From positions 1-32,341 of the forward strand of contig CANCAY010000021.1 of the NCBI GenBank assembly GCA_947374225.1: DNA of 32,341 nucleotides, given 5' to 3'. The position numbers were made by a program, and so were the translations under genes. Shown in pieces: positions 1 to 6,878 of this stretch. The number at the start of each line of letters is the position of its first letter. Position 1 is the first letter of the stretch. The notes under the pieces are model-generated. The model saw only the letters and a list, made by a program, of their open reading frames with translations, ran no database searches and had not been told where the DNA came from. The DNA is from Chitinophagaceae bacterium. Lineage in GTDB: Bacteria > Bacteroidota > Bacteroidia > Chitinophagales > Chitinophagaceae.

Positions 1-86
1 AGTCTTGAAGTACTTTTTATCAATCATAGCTAATGTGTTAATTGTACACTTTATACAATAAACCTAAAAAGGTAACCCATTAACAT

Positions 87-122
87 AAAAAAGGCCAAGC
101 ATTACTGCCTGACCTTTTCTTA
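87..122. terminator. Hairpin terminator of an unseen upstream gene
   Basis: An imperfect stem pairs 89-100 with 107-118 (AAAAGGCCAAGC with GCCTGACCTTTT, two mismatches, 6-nt loop). An A-run precedes it and a T-rich run follows it, so it could work in both directions. It most likely ends a gene left of the window. Between it and the first gene at 296 I see only AT-rich sequence with no convincing promoter, ORF or RNA. Confidence 0.55.
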
Positions 123-295
123 AATCCATAGCTTTCCCCCAAAAGCTGACCAAATGTATACTTAGTATAAATTCTATATAGGAAATTTAGTTACCATATA
201 TGTGAGGTTATAGGTTATTTCTTATCTTTAAAGTACATATTTTTATAATAGATGGGTTATTCACCTATTTAATTTATTGATTTACAATAGTTTGA

Positions 296-1684
296 ATGAA
301 AAATAAAGGCTACTTGATTTGCGTTTTTTTATTGATAAAATTGGTCAGTTTTGCTGCAATTAGAGAAATAGACTCTGTATATAAAGTGCCTACCAGCCCT
401 TTCTGGACATTTATAATGAGTATAGATAGCTTGGAAGGTAGAATAATGACCTCTAAGCAATATAATACGATCCCTACAGACAACAGCTTTTATAAGAATA
501 ATGTACAAGAAATACTCAAGGTAGGCAAAACCATATACATTCATATAGCTCAAACGGGTATCGTATTTAAATTGGATAAACAAGAGGACAGCTTCTTATT
601 GTTCAGACGAATTGACGATACTTATAATATCAACTATAATATTGACGGGAATACCTTCTTGTATAAAGACGATATATATTGCTTTGGCGGCTATGGATTT
701 TGGAAGTCGAATGGGCATTTAAGAAAATTCAATTTTGTAGACAAGGAATGGGATATTGTTCCGGTAAATAAAGAAGTGTATTCTTCAGGTTTTAATTGGT
801 TTTCACAAAAAGAAGGAAGAATCTATCTTCCCTTTGAAAGGGAGATGAATGCAGGTGTTAAAGATCAGGTTAAAGGAATTAAGAGAAATATGGCTTATTA
901 CTTAGACCTAGCAACGAATAATTGGGTTTCATTAGGCTTATTGAGTGATCCATTAATTGATATTACAAAGGATGATTTTATAAATGGAGCTGCAGTACCT
1001 ACAAGTGAAGGATACTTATACATAGAAAATGATCAGGTTTACTTATTCGATTTTTTAAACAATCAAGTTTTAAAATCAAATAATTCATCTTTAAATCAAT
1101 TTTTGGCGAGAAGAAAGTCAAATATGTATTTGTTTATTTACAAAAATAAAATTTACTCTTACGATCCAATAGCCGCCAAGTTTCTCATTATAAAATATGA
1201 CAGATCCGAATTTGAGTTAAAGACATACCCTATTTGGACCGAAGACCAACATGTTTTTTGGTATATAGTAGCAGGATGCTTATTTGTATCAACTATAATT
1301 GTAACTATTTTACTTATAAGAAAAAGCGTAAAGAATAAAATTCAAAACGCGAAGCTTAAAATGTTAAAAACAAAAAACATACAACAAGCATTTGTTGGAA
1401 CAGAACTCACTTTAATTGAATTATTACTTAATGCGAACCTGAATGAACAAAAAGTTGAGATACACCAAATAAACCATGTACTTGGAATTAAGGATAAAAA
1501 TGTTGGCTTACAGAAAAAAGTAAGAAGTGACGTAATGAACGCTATCAATGATAAATATCAATTCATAAGTCAATCTAACAAGCCTCTAATTAGTAGTGTA
1601 AGAAAAGAGGATGACAAAAGATTTTTCGAATATTTTATTACTCCATCGGAGATTAAAAAAATTCAACAAATTATTCAAGCGTAA
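296..1684 (+). CDS. Membrane-anchored Kelch-type propeller protein with cytoplasmic C-terminal domain
   Basis: The product is 462 residues. An N-terminal signal sequence (about 4-20) is followed by an extracytoplasmic region (about 21-315) with Kelch-like blades: the stretch near 128-155 has Gly-Gly-Tyr-Gly, then an Asn-x-Leu turn and a conserved Trp, typical of Kelch repeats. A single hydrophobic segment (about 320-342) follows, then a basic linker and a cytoplasmic helical domain (about 345-462). That last domain has the general look of a small winged-helix or HTH unit: a leucine-rich helix, a short LGIKDKN turn, then a basic helix. I do not recognise a named family. The topology (outside propeller, one membrane pass, inside helical domain) would fit a membrane sensor or one-component regulator, but this is inference. 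It stands alone, convergent with the DUF4442 gene. Confidence 0.7.
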   Translation: MKNKGYLICVFLLIKLVSFAAIREIDSVYKVPTSPFWTFIMSIDSLEGRIMTSKQYNTIPTDNSFYKNNVQEILKVGKTIYIHIAQTGIVFKLDKQEDSFLLFRRIDDTYNINYNIDGNTFLYKDDIYCFGGYGFWKSNGHLRKFNFVDKEWDIVPVNKEVYSSGFNWFSQKEGRIYLPFEREMNAGVKDQVKGIKRNMAYYLDLATNNWVSLGLLSDPLIDITKDDFINGAAVPTSEGYLYIENDQVYLFDFLNNQVLKSNNSSLNQFLARRKSNMYLFIYKNKIYSYDPIAAKFLIIKYDRSEFELKTYPIWTEDQHVFWYIVAGCLFVSTIIVTILLIRKSVKNKIQNAKLKMLKTKNIQQAFVGTELTLIELLLNANLNEQKVEIHQINHVLGIKDKNVGLQKKVRSDVMNAINDKYQFISQSNKPLISSVRKEDDKRFFEYFITPSEIKKIQQIIQA

Positions 1685-1729
1685 AAGCACTTTTTGTTAA
1701 TACAAATTTAATTTTAATAAAGCCTAATG

Positions 1730-2212
1730 CTATTTTGATTTAACGCTCCAAGTAAAATTAAAAATTGCTACAGTATCTCCTTGCTCATTAGTGCCAACAG
1801 ACTTGCAAATGATAGTCCTGCCTTCTTTTGTGTTAATTGATTCATTCACTGCATTTTGAATTAAAAGTCCGTCTTCACAAGTGAATAGAATAGTGCCTGT
1901 AGCTTTTTTTACAAAATCTACTTCCATCTTAACTACCAACATACTCACTTTAGGATTTCGTTGATATACTTGACCAAACACCAACATGCCACTACACATT
2001 TCTGCTGCCATAGCTTCAACTGCGAAATACATAGATTTAAATGGGTTTTTTGTAAACCAATTATAACGCACTTTCACTACACAAGTACTTGGGGAAAATT
2101 CTTGTATACGCAAACCTGCAAAAAATGCAGCGGGCAATTTTTGTAATAAAAACATTTTAAATGTAAATGGATTTATTACTATGGTTTTGAACTTATCAAA
2201 TGCAGGATTCAT
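1730..2212 (-). CDS. DUF4442 hotdog-fold protein, possible thioesterase
   Basis: This 160-residue protein matches the DUF4442 family, which has the hotdog fold of acyl-CoA thioesterases. Supporting features are the N-terminal FNPFTFKM-like opening (here INPFTFKMFLLQKLPAAFFAG), the Asn-Pro-Phe-Lys-Ser motif with a following Met-Ala helix near residues 55-75, and alternating beta-strands to the end. There is no signal peptide, so it should be cytoplasmic. Substrate is unknown, and a general acyl-thioester hydrolase role is only a family-based guess. It has its own promoter region and is divergent from the cytochrome cluster starting at 2359. Confidence 0.75.
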   Translation of the reverse strand: MNPAFDKFKTIVINPFTFKMFLLQKLPAAFFAGLRIQEFSPSTCVVKVRYNWFTKNPFKSMYFAVEAMAAEMCSGMLVFGQVYQRNPKVSMLVVKMEVDFVKKATGTILFTCEDGLLIQNAVNESINTKEGRTIICKSVGTNEQGDTVAIFNFTWSVKSK

Positions 2213-2358
2213 GGTAAATAATATTTAATGAAGTTAGGGATAAGTCTTAAAATGATGAGATTAATCATGAAAATCGATGAGAAAGGTCATGTGGGACGTA
2301 TTAAAAAAAGATAAGTTTTGTGTTTGGAATTTTAACGCTAACTATAAATTGAAATTGT

Positions 2359-3672
2359 ATGAAAATTTTAAAGATTCTATCAGTATTTGCCTTGGTGGTG
2401 ATGATGTTTATGTATTGTACTAAAACAGATCAAGTGGTAGGTGTAACTACAACAAACTCATCCGACTTGGTAGCTATAAAAACTACAGCTGCTCCTACAA
2501 TAGATGGCACGATAGACGCCATTTGGGATAAAGCAACAAAAGTGGAATTTGCACCAGTAGTACCTGATCCAGGTAATGCTTTGTTTGCAGGTTATATTGG
2601 AGATAAAATCCCGGTATCCTTAAGAGCAATGTATGATGCTGAATATGTTTACTTTTTAGCAGAATATGCTGACAAGGACCAAAGTCAAAAAGTAGCTCCT
2701 TGGTACTTTAATCCAACAACTAAGTTGTGGGCTAAAGAAGGAAGTAGCAGAACATTTGATGCAAACGGAGTGTTGACAAGAGAAGGTTATGGTGAGGATA
2801 AAATTGCAATGTTATGGAATATTGACAATTCTACTCCAAAATTCACAACACAAACTTGTTATGCTAGTTGTCACGTGTTTACTCCATATATGGACTACTC
2901 AACAACACCTGCAGTTTACAAGTCTAACTCAGCAAGTGGTAATCACTACACAAATGGTACAAGTGAAAAAATTGATATGTGGTGGATGCAGCCTAGTAAA
3001 GGTTTAAGTTATGGTCAAATGGATGATAACTATCAAGATTGGGCTGGTGGCCCAGCTATTACTAACTTGACTGGTGGTAATGCTAATGGACGCCACGTAG
3101 ATGATGTAGCTGTTACAAGTACTTCTACAACATGGCCTAACCGTCCTGTATATTCTGCAGACGCAACTCAAGGTTCATTTGCAAATACTCAAAATTTGAA
3201 ATTAGATGGAACAGGTGCAACAGTTGCAGTTCCATTATATGTAATACCTAATTCAACTTCTAGTTATATAAATATTGCCGACACTACAACTGGTGGTGCT
3301 GCAAAAAAAGTAACTGCAGTAAGTTCAACTGGTGTATTAACATATAGCGGTGGAACAATTGATCCAAATACAGGAACAGATTATCAAAGATTAGGCGATG
3401 CAGCAACAAGTGAAATTGGCGCAAAATGTTTCCCATCTGTAATTGTATCTCCACTTAAAAATGGTCGTGCAGACATCAATTGTGCAACAACTTATACTGG
3501 ATCTGGATATATTGTTGAGTATAAAAGAAAATTAAAAACAGGTGATGTGTTGAAACAAGATATTGATTTTTCAAGTTTACAAGACCAACCTTTTGGATTT
3601 GCAGTTTGGAATAGATCAAACTATCAACATGCGATTCAACCTAATTTGATGCTTAAGTTTCAAAAACAATAG
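2359..3672 (+). CDS. Lipoprotein cytochrome with ethylbenzene-dehydrogenase-like haem-binding domain
   Basis: The product is 437 residues. An N-terminal lipobox ends at Cys20 (FMYC), so it is a predicted lipoprotein. Residues about 35-110 carry the Ile-Asp-Gly-x-x-Asp-x-x-Trp opening of the DOMON/CBM9-like fold used by the haem-binding subunits of ethylbenzene dehydrogenase and its relatives (EB_dh family). A covalent haem motif with unusual spacing, CYASCH (Cys167, Cys171, His172), lies inside it, so the protein may bind haem c. The C-terminal part (about 380-437) returns to the EB_dh fold. It probably relays electrons in the periplasm or at the outer membrane. A CX3CH gene of the b-type EbdC family without its Mo partner is notable. 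It begins a tight run with the next two genes (28-nt and 10-nt gaps). Confidence 0.8.
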   Translation: MKILKILSVFALVVMMFMYCTKTDQVVGVTTTNSSDLVAIKTTAAPTIDGTIDAIWDKATKVEFAPVVPDPGNALFAGYIGDKIPVSLRAMYDAEYVYFLAEYADKDQSQKVAPWYFNPTTKLWAKEGSSRTFDANGVLTREGYGEDKIAMLWNIDNSTPKFTTQTCYASCHVFTPYMDYSTTPAVYKSNSASGNHYTNGTSEKIDMWWMQPSKGLSYGQMDDNYQDWAGGPAITNLTGGNANGRHVDDVAVTSTSTTWPNRPVYSADATQGSFANTQNLKLDGTGATVAVPLYVIPNSTSSYINIADTTTGGAAKKVTAVSSTGVLTYSGGTIDPNTGTDYQRLGDAATSEIGAKCFPSVIVSPLKNGRADINCATTYTGSGYIVEYKRKLKTGDVLKQDIDFSSLQDQPFGFAVWNRSNYQHAIQPNLMLKFQKQ

Positions 3673-3700
3673 TGGTCAGTAAACGATTAAAAGTAAATGT

Positions 3701-4099
3701 ATGTTAATCAAAAAAATAGCAATATTGTCAGGTCTATTTGCCGTGATCATGGTTGCTATTACGGGATGTTCAAAGACTTCAACTGTGGTAATTAATCCGG
3801 GAAGTAGTATCACCGAAACTATGAGTTTCAAAACCGATATCACTCCTTTATTTACCAATAGTTGTGCAAAAAGCGGATGTCATGCTGCTGGAGCTAAAGC
3901 CCCAGATTTAACTGAAGCTAATGCATACAAATCTTTAACGGATGGCAGTTATATCAAAGCCAACGATCCCGATAATAGCGTGTTGATGTTGTGGTTGAAT
4001 GGCAAGAAAAGTCCAGTAATGCCTTTGGGTGCTGGTCCTGATGAAAAAATCAATGCAAAAATTTATGCATGGATTAAACAAGGAGCTAAAAACAATTAA
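3701..4099 (+). CDS. Small lipoprotein c-type cytochrome (CX4CH haem motif)
   Basis: The product is 132 residues with a lipobox at Cys23 (AITGC), so it is a predicted lipoprotein. The cytochrome domain (about 42-130) has the pattern of a short class I or planctomycete-type cytochrome c: a 'PLFTNSC' helix, the haem motif CAKSGCH (Cys55, Cys60, His61), and a late Met-Pro (SPVMPLG) that fits the distal axial ligand, followed by a C-terminal helix. The CX4CH spacing differs from the usual CX2CH; related Bacteroidota lipoprotein cytochromes tolerate such spacing. It lies between the EB_dh-type cytochrome and the DUF5777 barrel, so a role as an electron relay at the outer membrane is plausible. Confidence 0.8.
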   Translation: MLIKKIAILSGLFAVIMVAITGCSKTSTVVINPGSSITETMSFKTDITPLFTNSCAKSGCHAAGAKAPDLTEANAYKSLTDGSYIKANDPDNSVLMLWLNGKKSPVMPLGAGPDEKINAKIYAWIKQGAKNN

Positions 4100-4109
4100 A
4101 TTAATTCAA

Positions 4110-5012
4110 ATGAAAAAAGCAATATCATATCTATCATTACTATTAGTAGTGTTGTTGAGTGCCACTCAACTGATAGCGCAAGACTCAACACAGGCTAAAG
4201 CTCCTGTAGTTAAAAAGAAATCTTACGTAAAAAACACGTTTGACGGGAATCATATTATCGATAATCAAACCGTAATGGTGCCTATTAAAGGAACATTTGA
4301 GTTTGATATTCAACACCGTTTTGGTACTATTGAAAATGGCTGGAAAGATCTTGGTGGCTTATTTGCTAGTGCGAATATGATGTTAGGATTCAGTTATGTT
4401 CCTGTTCAAGACTTACAAGTTGGATTTGGCGCGACAAATGATCGTATGCAAACTGTAGGAACCTTAAAGTATGCGCTTTTAAAGCAAACTAAAGACAATA
4501 AAATGCCGATTAGTGTTACTTTATTTGCAAACACGGTAATGGATACAAGGGCTAAAAATAGTTCTTTGCCAATTGTTAATTTCCAGGATAGAATCAGTTA
4601 TTTTTCTCAATTAATTATTGCTAGAAAAATTTCCGATAAATTATCATTGCAAGTTGCACCAAGCCTGTCTTATTACAACAATGTGGAAGCATTTTACACT
4701 GCAGCGAATGTGGTACAGCCTAAAACACATAATGAGCATTTGGCAATAAGTGTAGCCGGTAGGTATAAAATCACGGAAGGCATGTCCATTATAGCTAACT
4801 ATGACCAACCGCTAACACAACATCCTATGAACAATCCTAATCCTAATTTAAGTATAGGATTGGACATGAAGACAAGTGGGCACGATTTTCAGGTATTCCT
4901 AGGCAACTATGGATATTTATTACCTCAAACAAACAACGTGTTCAATCATAATGACTTTACAAAAAGTCAGTTCGCAATTGGATTTAACATTTCAAGACTT
5001 TGGAATTTCTAG
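4110..5012 (+). CDS. DUF5777 family outer-membrane beta-barrel protein
   Basis: I start the gene at ATG 4110 because a clean signal peptide begins there (MKKAISYL... ending in LIAQDS); the open frame extends 81 nt upstream but overlaps the previous gene and encodes no signal. The product is 300 residues. The mature part opens with the DUF5777 hallmark region (a 'GTFEFDIQHRFG' strand followed by a Gly-rich turn near residues 65-90) and then alternates amphipathic strands up to a terminal aromatic residue (SRLWNF), typical of outer-membrane barrels. DUF5777 has no assigned biochemical role that I can state. It repeatedly sits beside cytochromes, and here it follows two lipoprotein cytochromes, which suggests a porin-like partner. 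Translation is probably coupled, with a 10-nt gap. Confidence 0.8.
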   Translation: MKKAISYLSLLLVVLLSATQLIAQDSTQAKAPVVKKKSYVKNTFDGNHIIDNQTVMVPIKGTFEFDIQHRFGTIENGWKDLGGLFASANMMLGFSYVPVQDLQVGFGATNDRMQTVGTLKYALLKQTKDNKMPISVTLFANTVMDTRAKNSSLPIVNFQDRISYFSQLIIARKISDKLSLQVAPSLSYYNNVEAFYTAANVVQPKTHNEHLAISVAGRYKITEGMSIIANYDQPLTQHPMNNPNPNLSIGLDMKTSGHDFQVFLGNYGYLLPQTNNVFNHNDFTKSQFAIGFNISRLWNF

Positions 5013-5038
5013 CATAAGTTAGGTTAAATGCAACATTG

Positions 5039-5086
5039 AAAAGAGGGACTTGAGGAGCAATTGCTCAGCTCAAGCCCCTCTTTCTA
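5039..5086 (+). terminator. Long hairpin terminator after the DUF5777 gene
   Basis: A three-part stem: 5041-5047 pairs with 5076-5082 (AAGAGGG/CCCTCTT), 5049-5054 pairs with 5069-5074 (CTTGAG/CTCAAG), and 5055-5066 is a GAGCAATTGCTC palindrome forming the tip. T-rich sequence follows. It closes the 2359-5012 transcription unit. Confidence 0.75.
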
Positions 5087-5106
5087 TTTAAACAGGAATG
5101 ATAAAT

Positions 5107-5124
5107 GTCATATTTAAAAATGAC
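5107..5124. promoter_or_regulatory. 18-bp near-palindrome upstream of the cytochrome c gene
   Basis: GTCATATTTAAAAATGAC is an inverted repeat in which 8 of 9 base pairs match. It lies 61 nt before the start codon at 5185, after the preceding terminator, in the only promoter-sized gap of this cluster. It could be an operator for the cytochrome gene. No regulator is identified. Confidence 0.35.
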
Positions 5125-5184
5125 CCCAATCATTGAACACGCTGTGGTATAAAAGCACCTTTGTGGTATCAAAATCGAAACATC

Positions 5185-5583
5185 ATGAAAAAATTATCTG
5201 TATTAACATTGATCGTTGTATTTATTACAACAGCTAGTTTCACTATTTTACAAAACAAACCTTGGGTGGTTCCAGCAGATAAAGCAAAAGCAGCTAATCC
5301 GTTAAAAGGAGATGCGGGTTCAATTGCAACTGGTAAAACTTTATGGAATCAACATTGCGCATCATGCCATGGTAAAACTGGTTTAGGTGACGGTAGTAAG
5401 TCAGCACAATTAGAGACTACCCCTCCAGATTTCAGCAAAGCTGCATTCCAAGGACAAGCAGATGGCGCAATTCATTTCAAAACTTCAGAAGGACGTGGTG
5501 ATATGCCAGCATTCAAAAAGAAAATTCCTGATCAAGAAGATATATGGGCATTAGTGAATTTTATGCGCACTTTGAAAAAATAG
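5185..5583 (+). CDS. Periplasmic class I cytochrome c
   Basis: I choose ATG 5185 (MKKLSVLTLIVV), where the signal peptide begins; the frame opens at a TTG eight codons earlier. The product is 132 residues. A signal peptide (about 1-22) has no lipobox cysteine, so the protein should be soluble in the periplasm. The canonical haem motif is CASCH (Cys58, Cys61, His62), preceded by a helix (GKTLWNQH). Met107 in GDMPAF is the expected distal ligand, and a closing helix (EDIWALVNFMRTL) completes a class I fold. It is likely the soluble electron shuttle between the Fe-S/NrfD module just downstream and the lipoprotein cytochromes upstream; that partner assignment is inferred from position. Confidence 0.9.
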   Translation: MKKLSVLTLIVVFITTASFTILQNKPWVVPADKAKAANPLKGDAGSIATGKTLWNQHCASCHGKTGLGDGSKSAQLETTPPDFSKAAFQGQADGAIHFKTSEGRGDMPAFKKKIPDQEDIWALVNFMRTLKK

Positions 5584-5593
5584 TACAATCGTT

Positions 5594-5628
5594 AATAATA
5601 AGCCTCCTTGGGGGCTTATTATTTTTTC
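5594..5628 (+). terminator. Hairpin between cytochrome c and the Fe-S/NrfD genes
   Basis: An 11-bp perfect stem pairs 5594-5604 (AATAATAAGCC) with 5613-5623, with an 8-nt loop and a run of T at 5622-5627. It is a textbook intrinsic terminator. It ends 20 nt before the next start codon, leaving no room for a separate promoter downstream, so it may act as a partial terminator or attenuator. Confidence 0.8.
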
Positions 5629-5648
5629 ACCCAATCACAACCTATTTT

Positions 5649-5918
5649 ATGAATAATCAAAAAGACCCTAAAGAAACCAATAGCAGAAGAAAACTAATTG
5701 CAGGAATTGGCGCATTAAGTTTATTTCCGCTTGCTAAATTAGGCTTCTTTAATAAGAAGAAAGATGTAATTAGCTGTGCACCTGAATCGGGCACTCAAAA
5801 AATAAAATTATTGTCACAGGACGGCACTTTGGTAGAAGTTGACCTGTCTAAGATAAAAAGCACAAAGCAAAAAATATCAAATGAGCAGTTACAGTCTTGG
5901 GTTAAAAAAGAATTGTAA
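5649..5918 (+). CDS. Small Tat-signal-like protein sharing a motif with the Fe-S subunit
   Basis: I start at ATG 5649; the longer frame reads through the terminator and overlaps the cytochrome gene. The product is 89 residues. The N-terminus has a twin-arginine-like signal (NSRRKLIAGIGALSLFPLAK). After the signal, residues 51-70 contain IKLLSQDGTLVEVD, which matches the sequence VKLLSVDGEIIEVD near the N-terminus of the Fe-S protein encoded next (9 of 14 identical). No metal-binding motif is present beyond a lone Cys43. It probably serves as an accessory or assembly partner of the Fe-S/NrfD complex. It belongs to no family I can name. It lies 16 nt upstream of the Fe-S gene. Confidence 0.75.
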   Translation: MNNQKDPKETNSRRKLIAGIGALSLFPLAKLGFFNKKKDVISCAPESGTQKIKLLSQDGTLVEVDLSKIKSTKQKISNEQLQSWVKKEL

Positions 5919-5934
5919 TTAAAAAAATATTTTA

Positions 5935-6855
5935 ATGAAAACAAACGAAAATTCAAGAAGGGACTTTTTAGCAACAACACTGATAGCTGGTGCCGCATTG
6001 GCTGGTTGTGGTTCTAAGAGTCCATTTACTCCAGAAGATATAGCAGACGTTAAGCCTTCTGGTGAGATGGTTAAATTACTTTCTGTAGATGGAGAAATTA
6101 TTGAAGTTGACAAAGCTTTTTTAAAGCCAGTCCCTGAAATGCCGACAGTAAGTAATGAAGAAGCTAGAATTGGTATACCAGGCAAAAAATTTGCGATGGT
6201 AATTGACCTATCAAGATGCAAAAATTTAAAAAAATGTCAATCGGCATGTAATCATATGCATCATGTACATCCGGGTCAAAATTGGATAAAATTGAATGCA
6301 ATGCAAGAGGCTGATAAAACAGCACCGTATTGGCAGCCCACTACCTGTATGCATTGTGACGAACCGCCTTGTGTAAAAGTTTGTCCAGTAGATGCAACGT
6401 TTAAAAGAAAAGACGGAATTGTATTAATAGATAGTGATAGATGCGTGGGTTGTAGATTCTGTATGGCAGCATGTCCTTATTCAACAAGAGTATTTAACTG
6501 GGAGGAACCTAAATTAGAGAAGGCGATTGCCGACCAACCTTATAACTGTGAAACAAGTGTTCCTCAGAAAAAAGGCACTGTAGGTAAATGTGATTTCTGT
6601 CCTGATATGGTTCGTCAAGGTAATTTACCACATTGCGTTTCTGCTTGTCCAAATGGTGTATTCTTCTTCGGAGATATTTTAGAAGACTCAGTTACAAATG
6701 GTGCTGAAACTTTCAGATTCAGCGACTTAATTAAAGATAAAGCGGGATACCGATTAATGGAAGATTTAGGAACTAAACCAAGTGTTTATTACTTACCTCC
6801 AGTAAATAGAAATTTCCCTTTTGAGAATAATGTGGAAGCTGAAAAGAAAGACTAA
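5935..6855 (+). CDS. Tat-exported 4Fe-4S lipoprotein, electron-transfer subunit (PsrB/DmsB-like)
   Basis: The product is 306 residues. A twin-arginine motif (NSRRDFLA) runs into a lipobox at Cys25 (LAGC), so the protein should be folded, exported by Tat and tethered as a lipoprotein. Residues about 82-290 are a PsrB/DmsB/HybA-type ferredoxin domain with four cysteine groups: Cys95/101/105; Cys138/141/146/150; Cys170/173/176/180; Cys219/222/234/238. The first group reads CKNLKKCQSAC, so the position of the second ligand is Leu98, leaving 15 of 16 expected ligands. The protein would pass electrons between the NrfD partner encoded next and periplasmic acceptors. The usual molybdopterin subunit (PsrA-like) is absent from this locus. 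A regulatory-looking N-terminal peptide (about 46-63) is shared with the small protein just upstream. Confidence 0.9.
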   Translation: MKTNENSRRDFLATTLIAGAALAGCGSKSPFTPEDIADVKPSGEMVKLLSVDGEIIEVDKAFLKPVPEMPTVSNEEARIGIPGKKFAMVIDLSRCKNLKKCQSACNHMHHVHPGQNWIKLNAMQEADKTAPYWQPTTCMHCDEPPCVKVCPVDATFKRKDGIVLIDSDRCVGCRFCMAACPYSTRVFNWEEPKLEKAIADQPYNCETSVPQKKGTVGKCDFCPDMVRQGNLPHCVSACPNGVFFFGDILEDSVTNGAETFRFSDLIKDKAGYRLMEDLGTKPSVYYLPPVNRNFPFENNVEAEKKD

Positions 6856-6878
6856 TTGTTTACTAAAATATTTATACC

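Noticed and set aside
42..58. Inverted repeat TTGTA-N7-TACAA near the left edge
   Set aside because: Short AT-rich arms with no gene start within 200 nt; likely chance.
2252..2268. ATGAT-N7-ATCAT upstream of the EB_dh-type cytochrome as an Fnr box
   Set aside because: Fnr sites need a 4-nt centre (TTGAT-N4-ATCAA). Spacing and outer bases do not match.
4029..4109. N-terminal extension of the DUF5777 protein
   Set aside because: The extra 27 residues overlap the previous gene and lack signal-peptide character; the ATG at 4110 starts a clear signal peptide.
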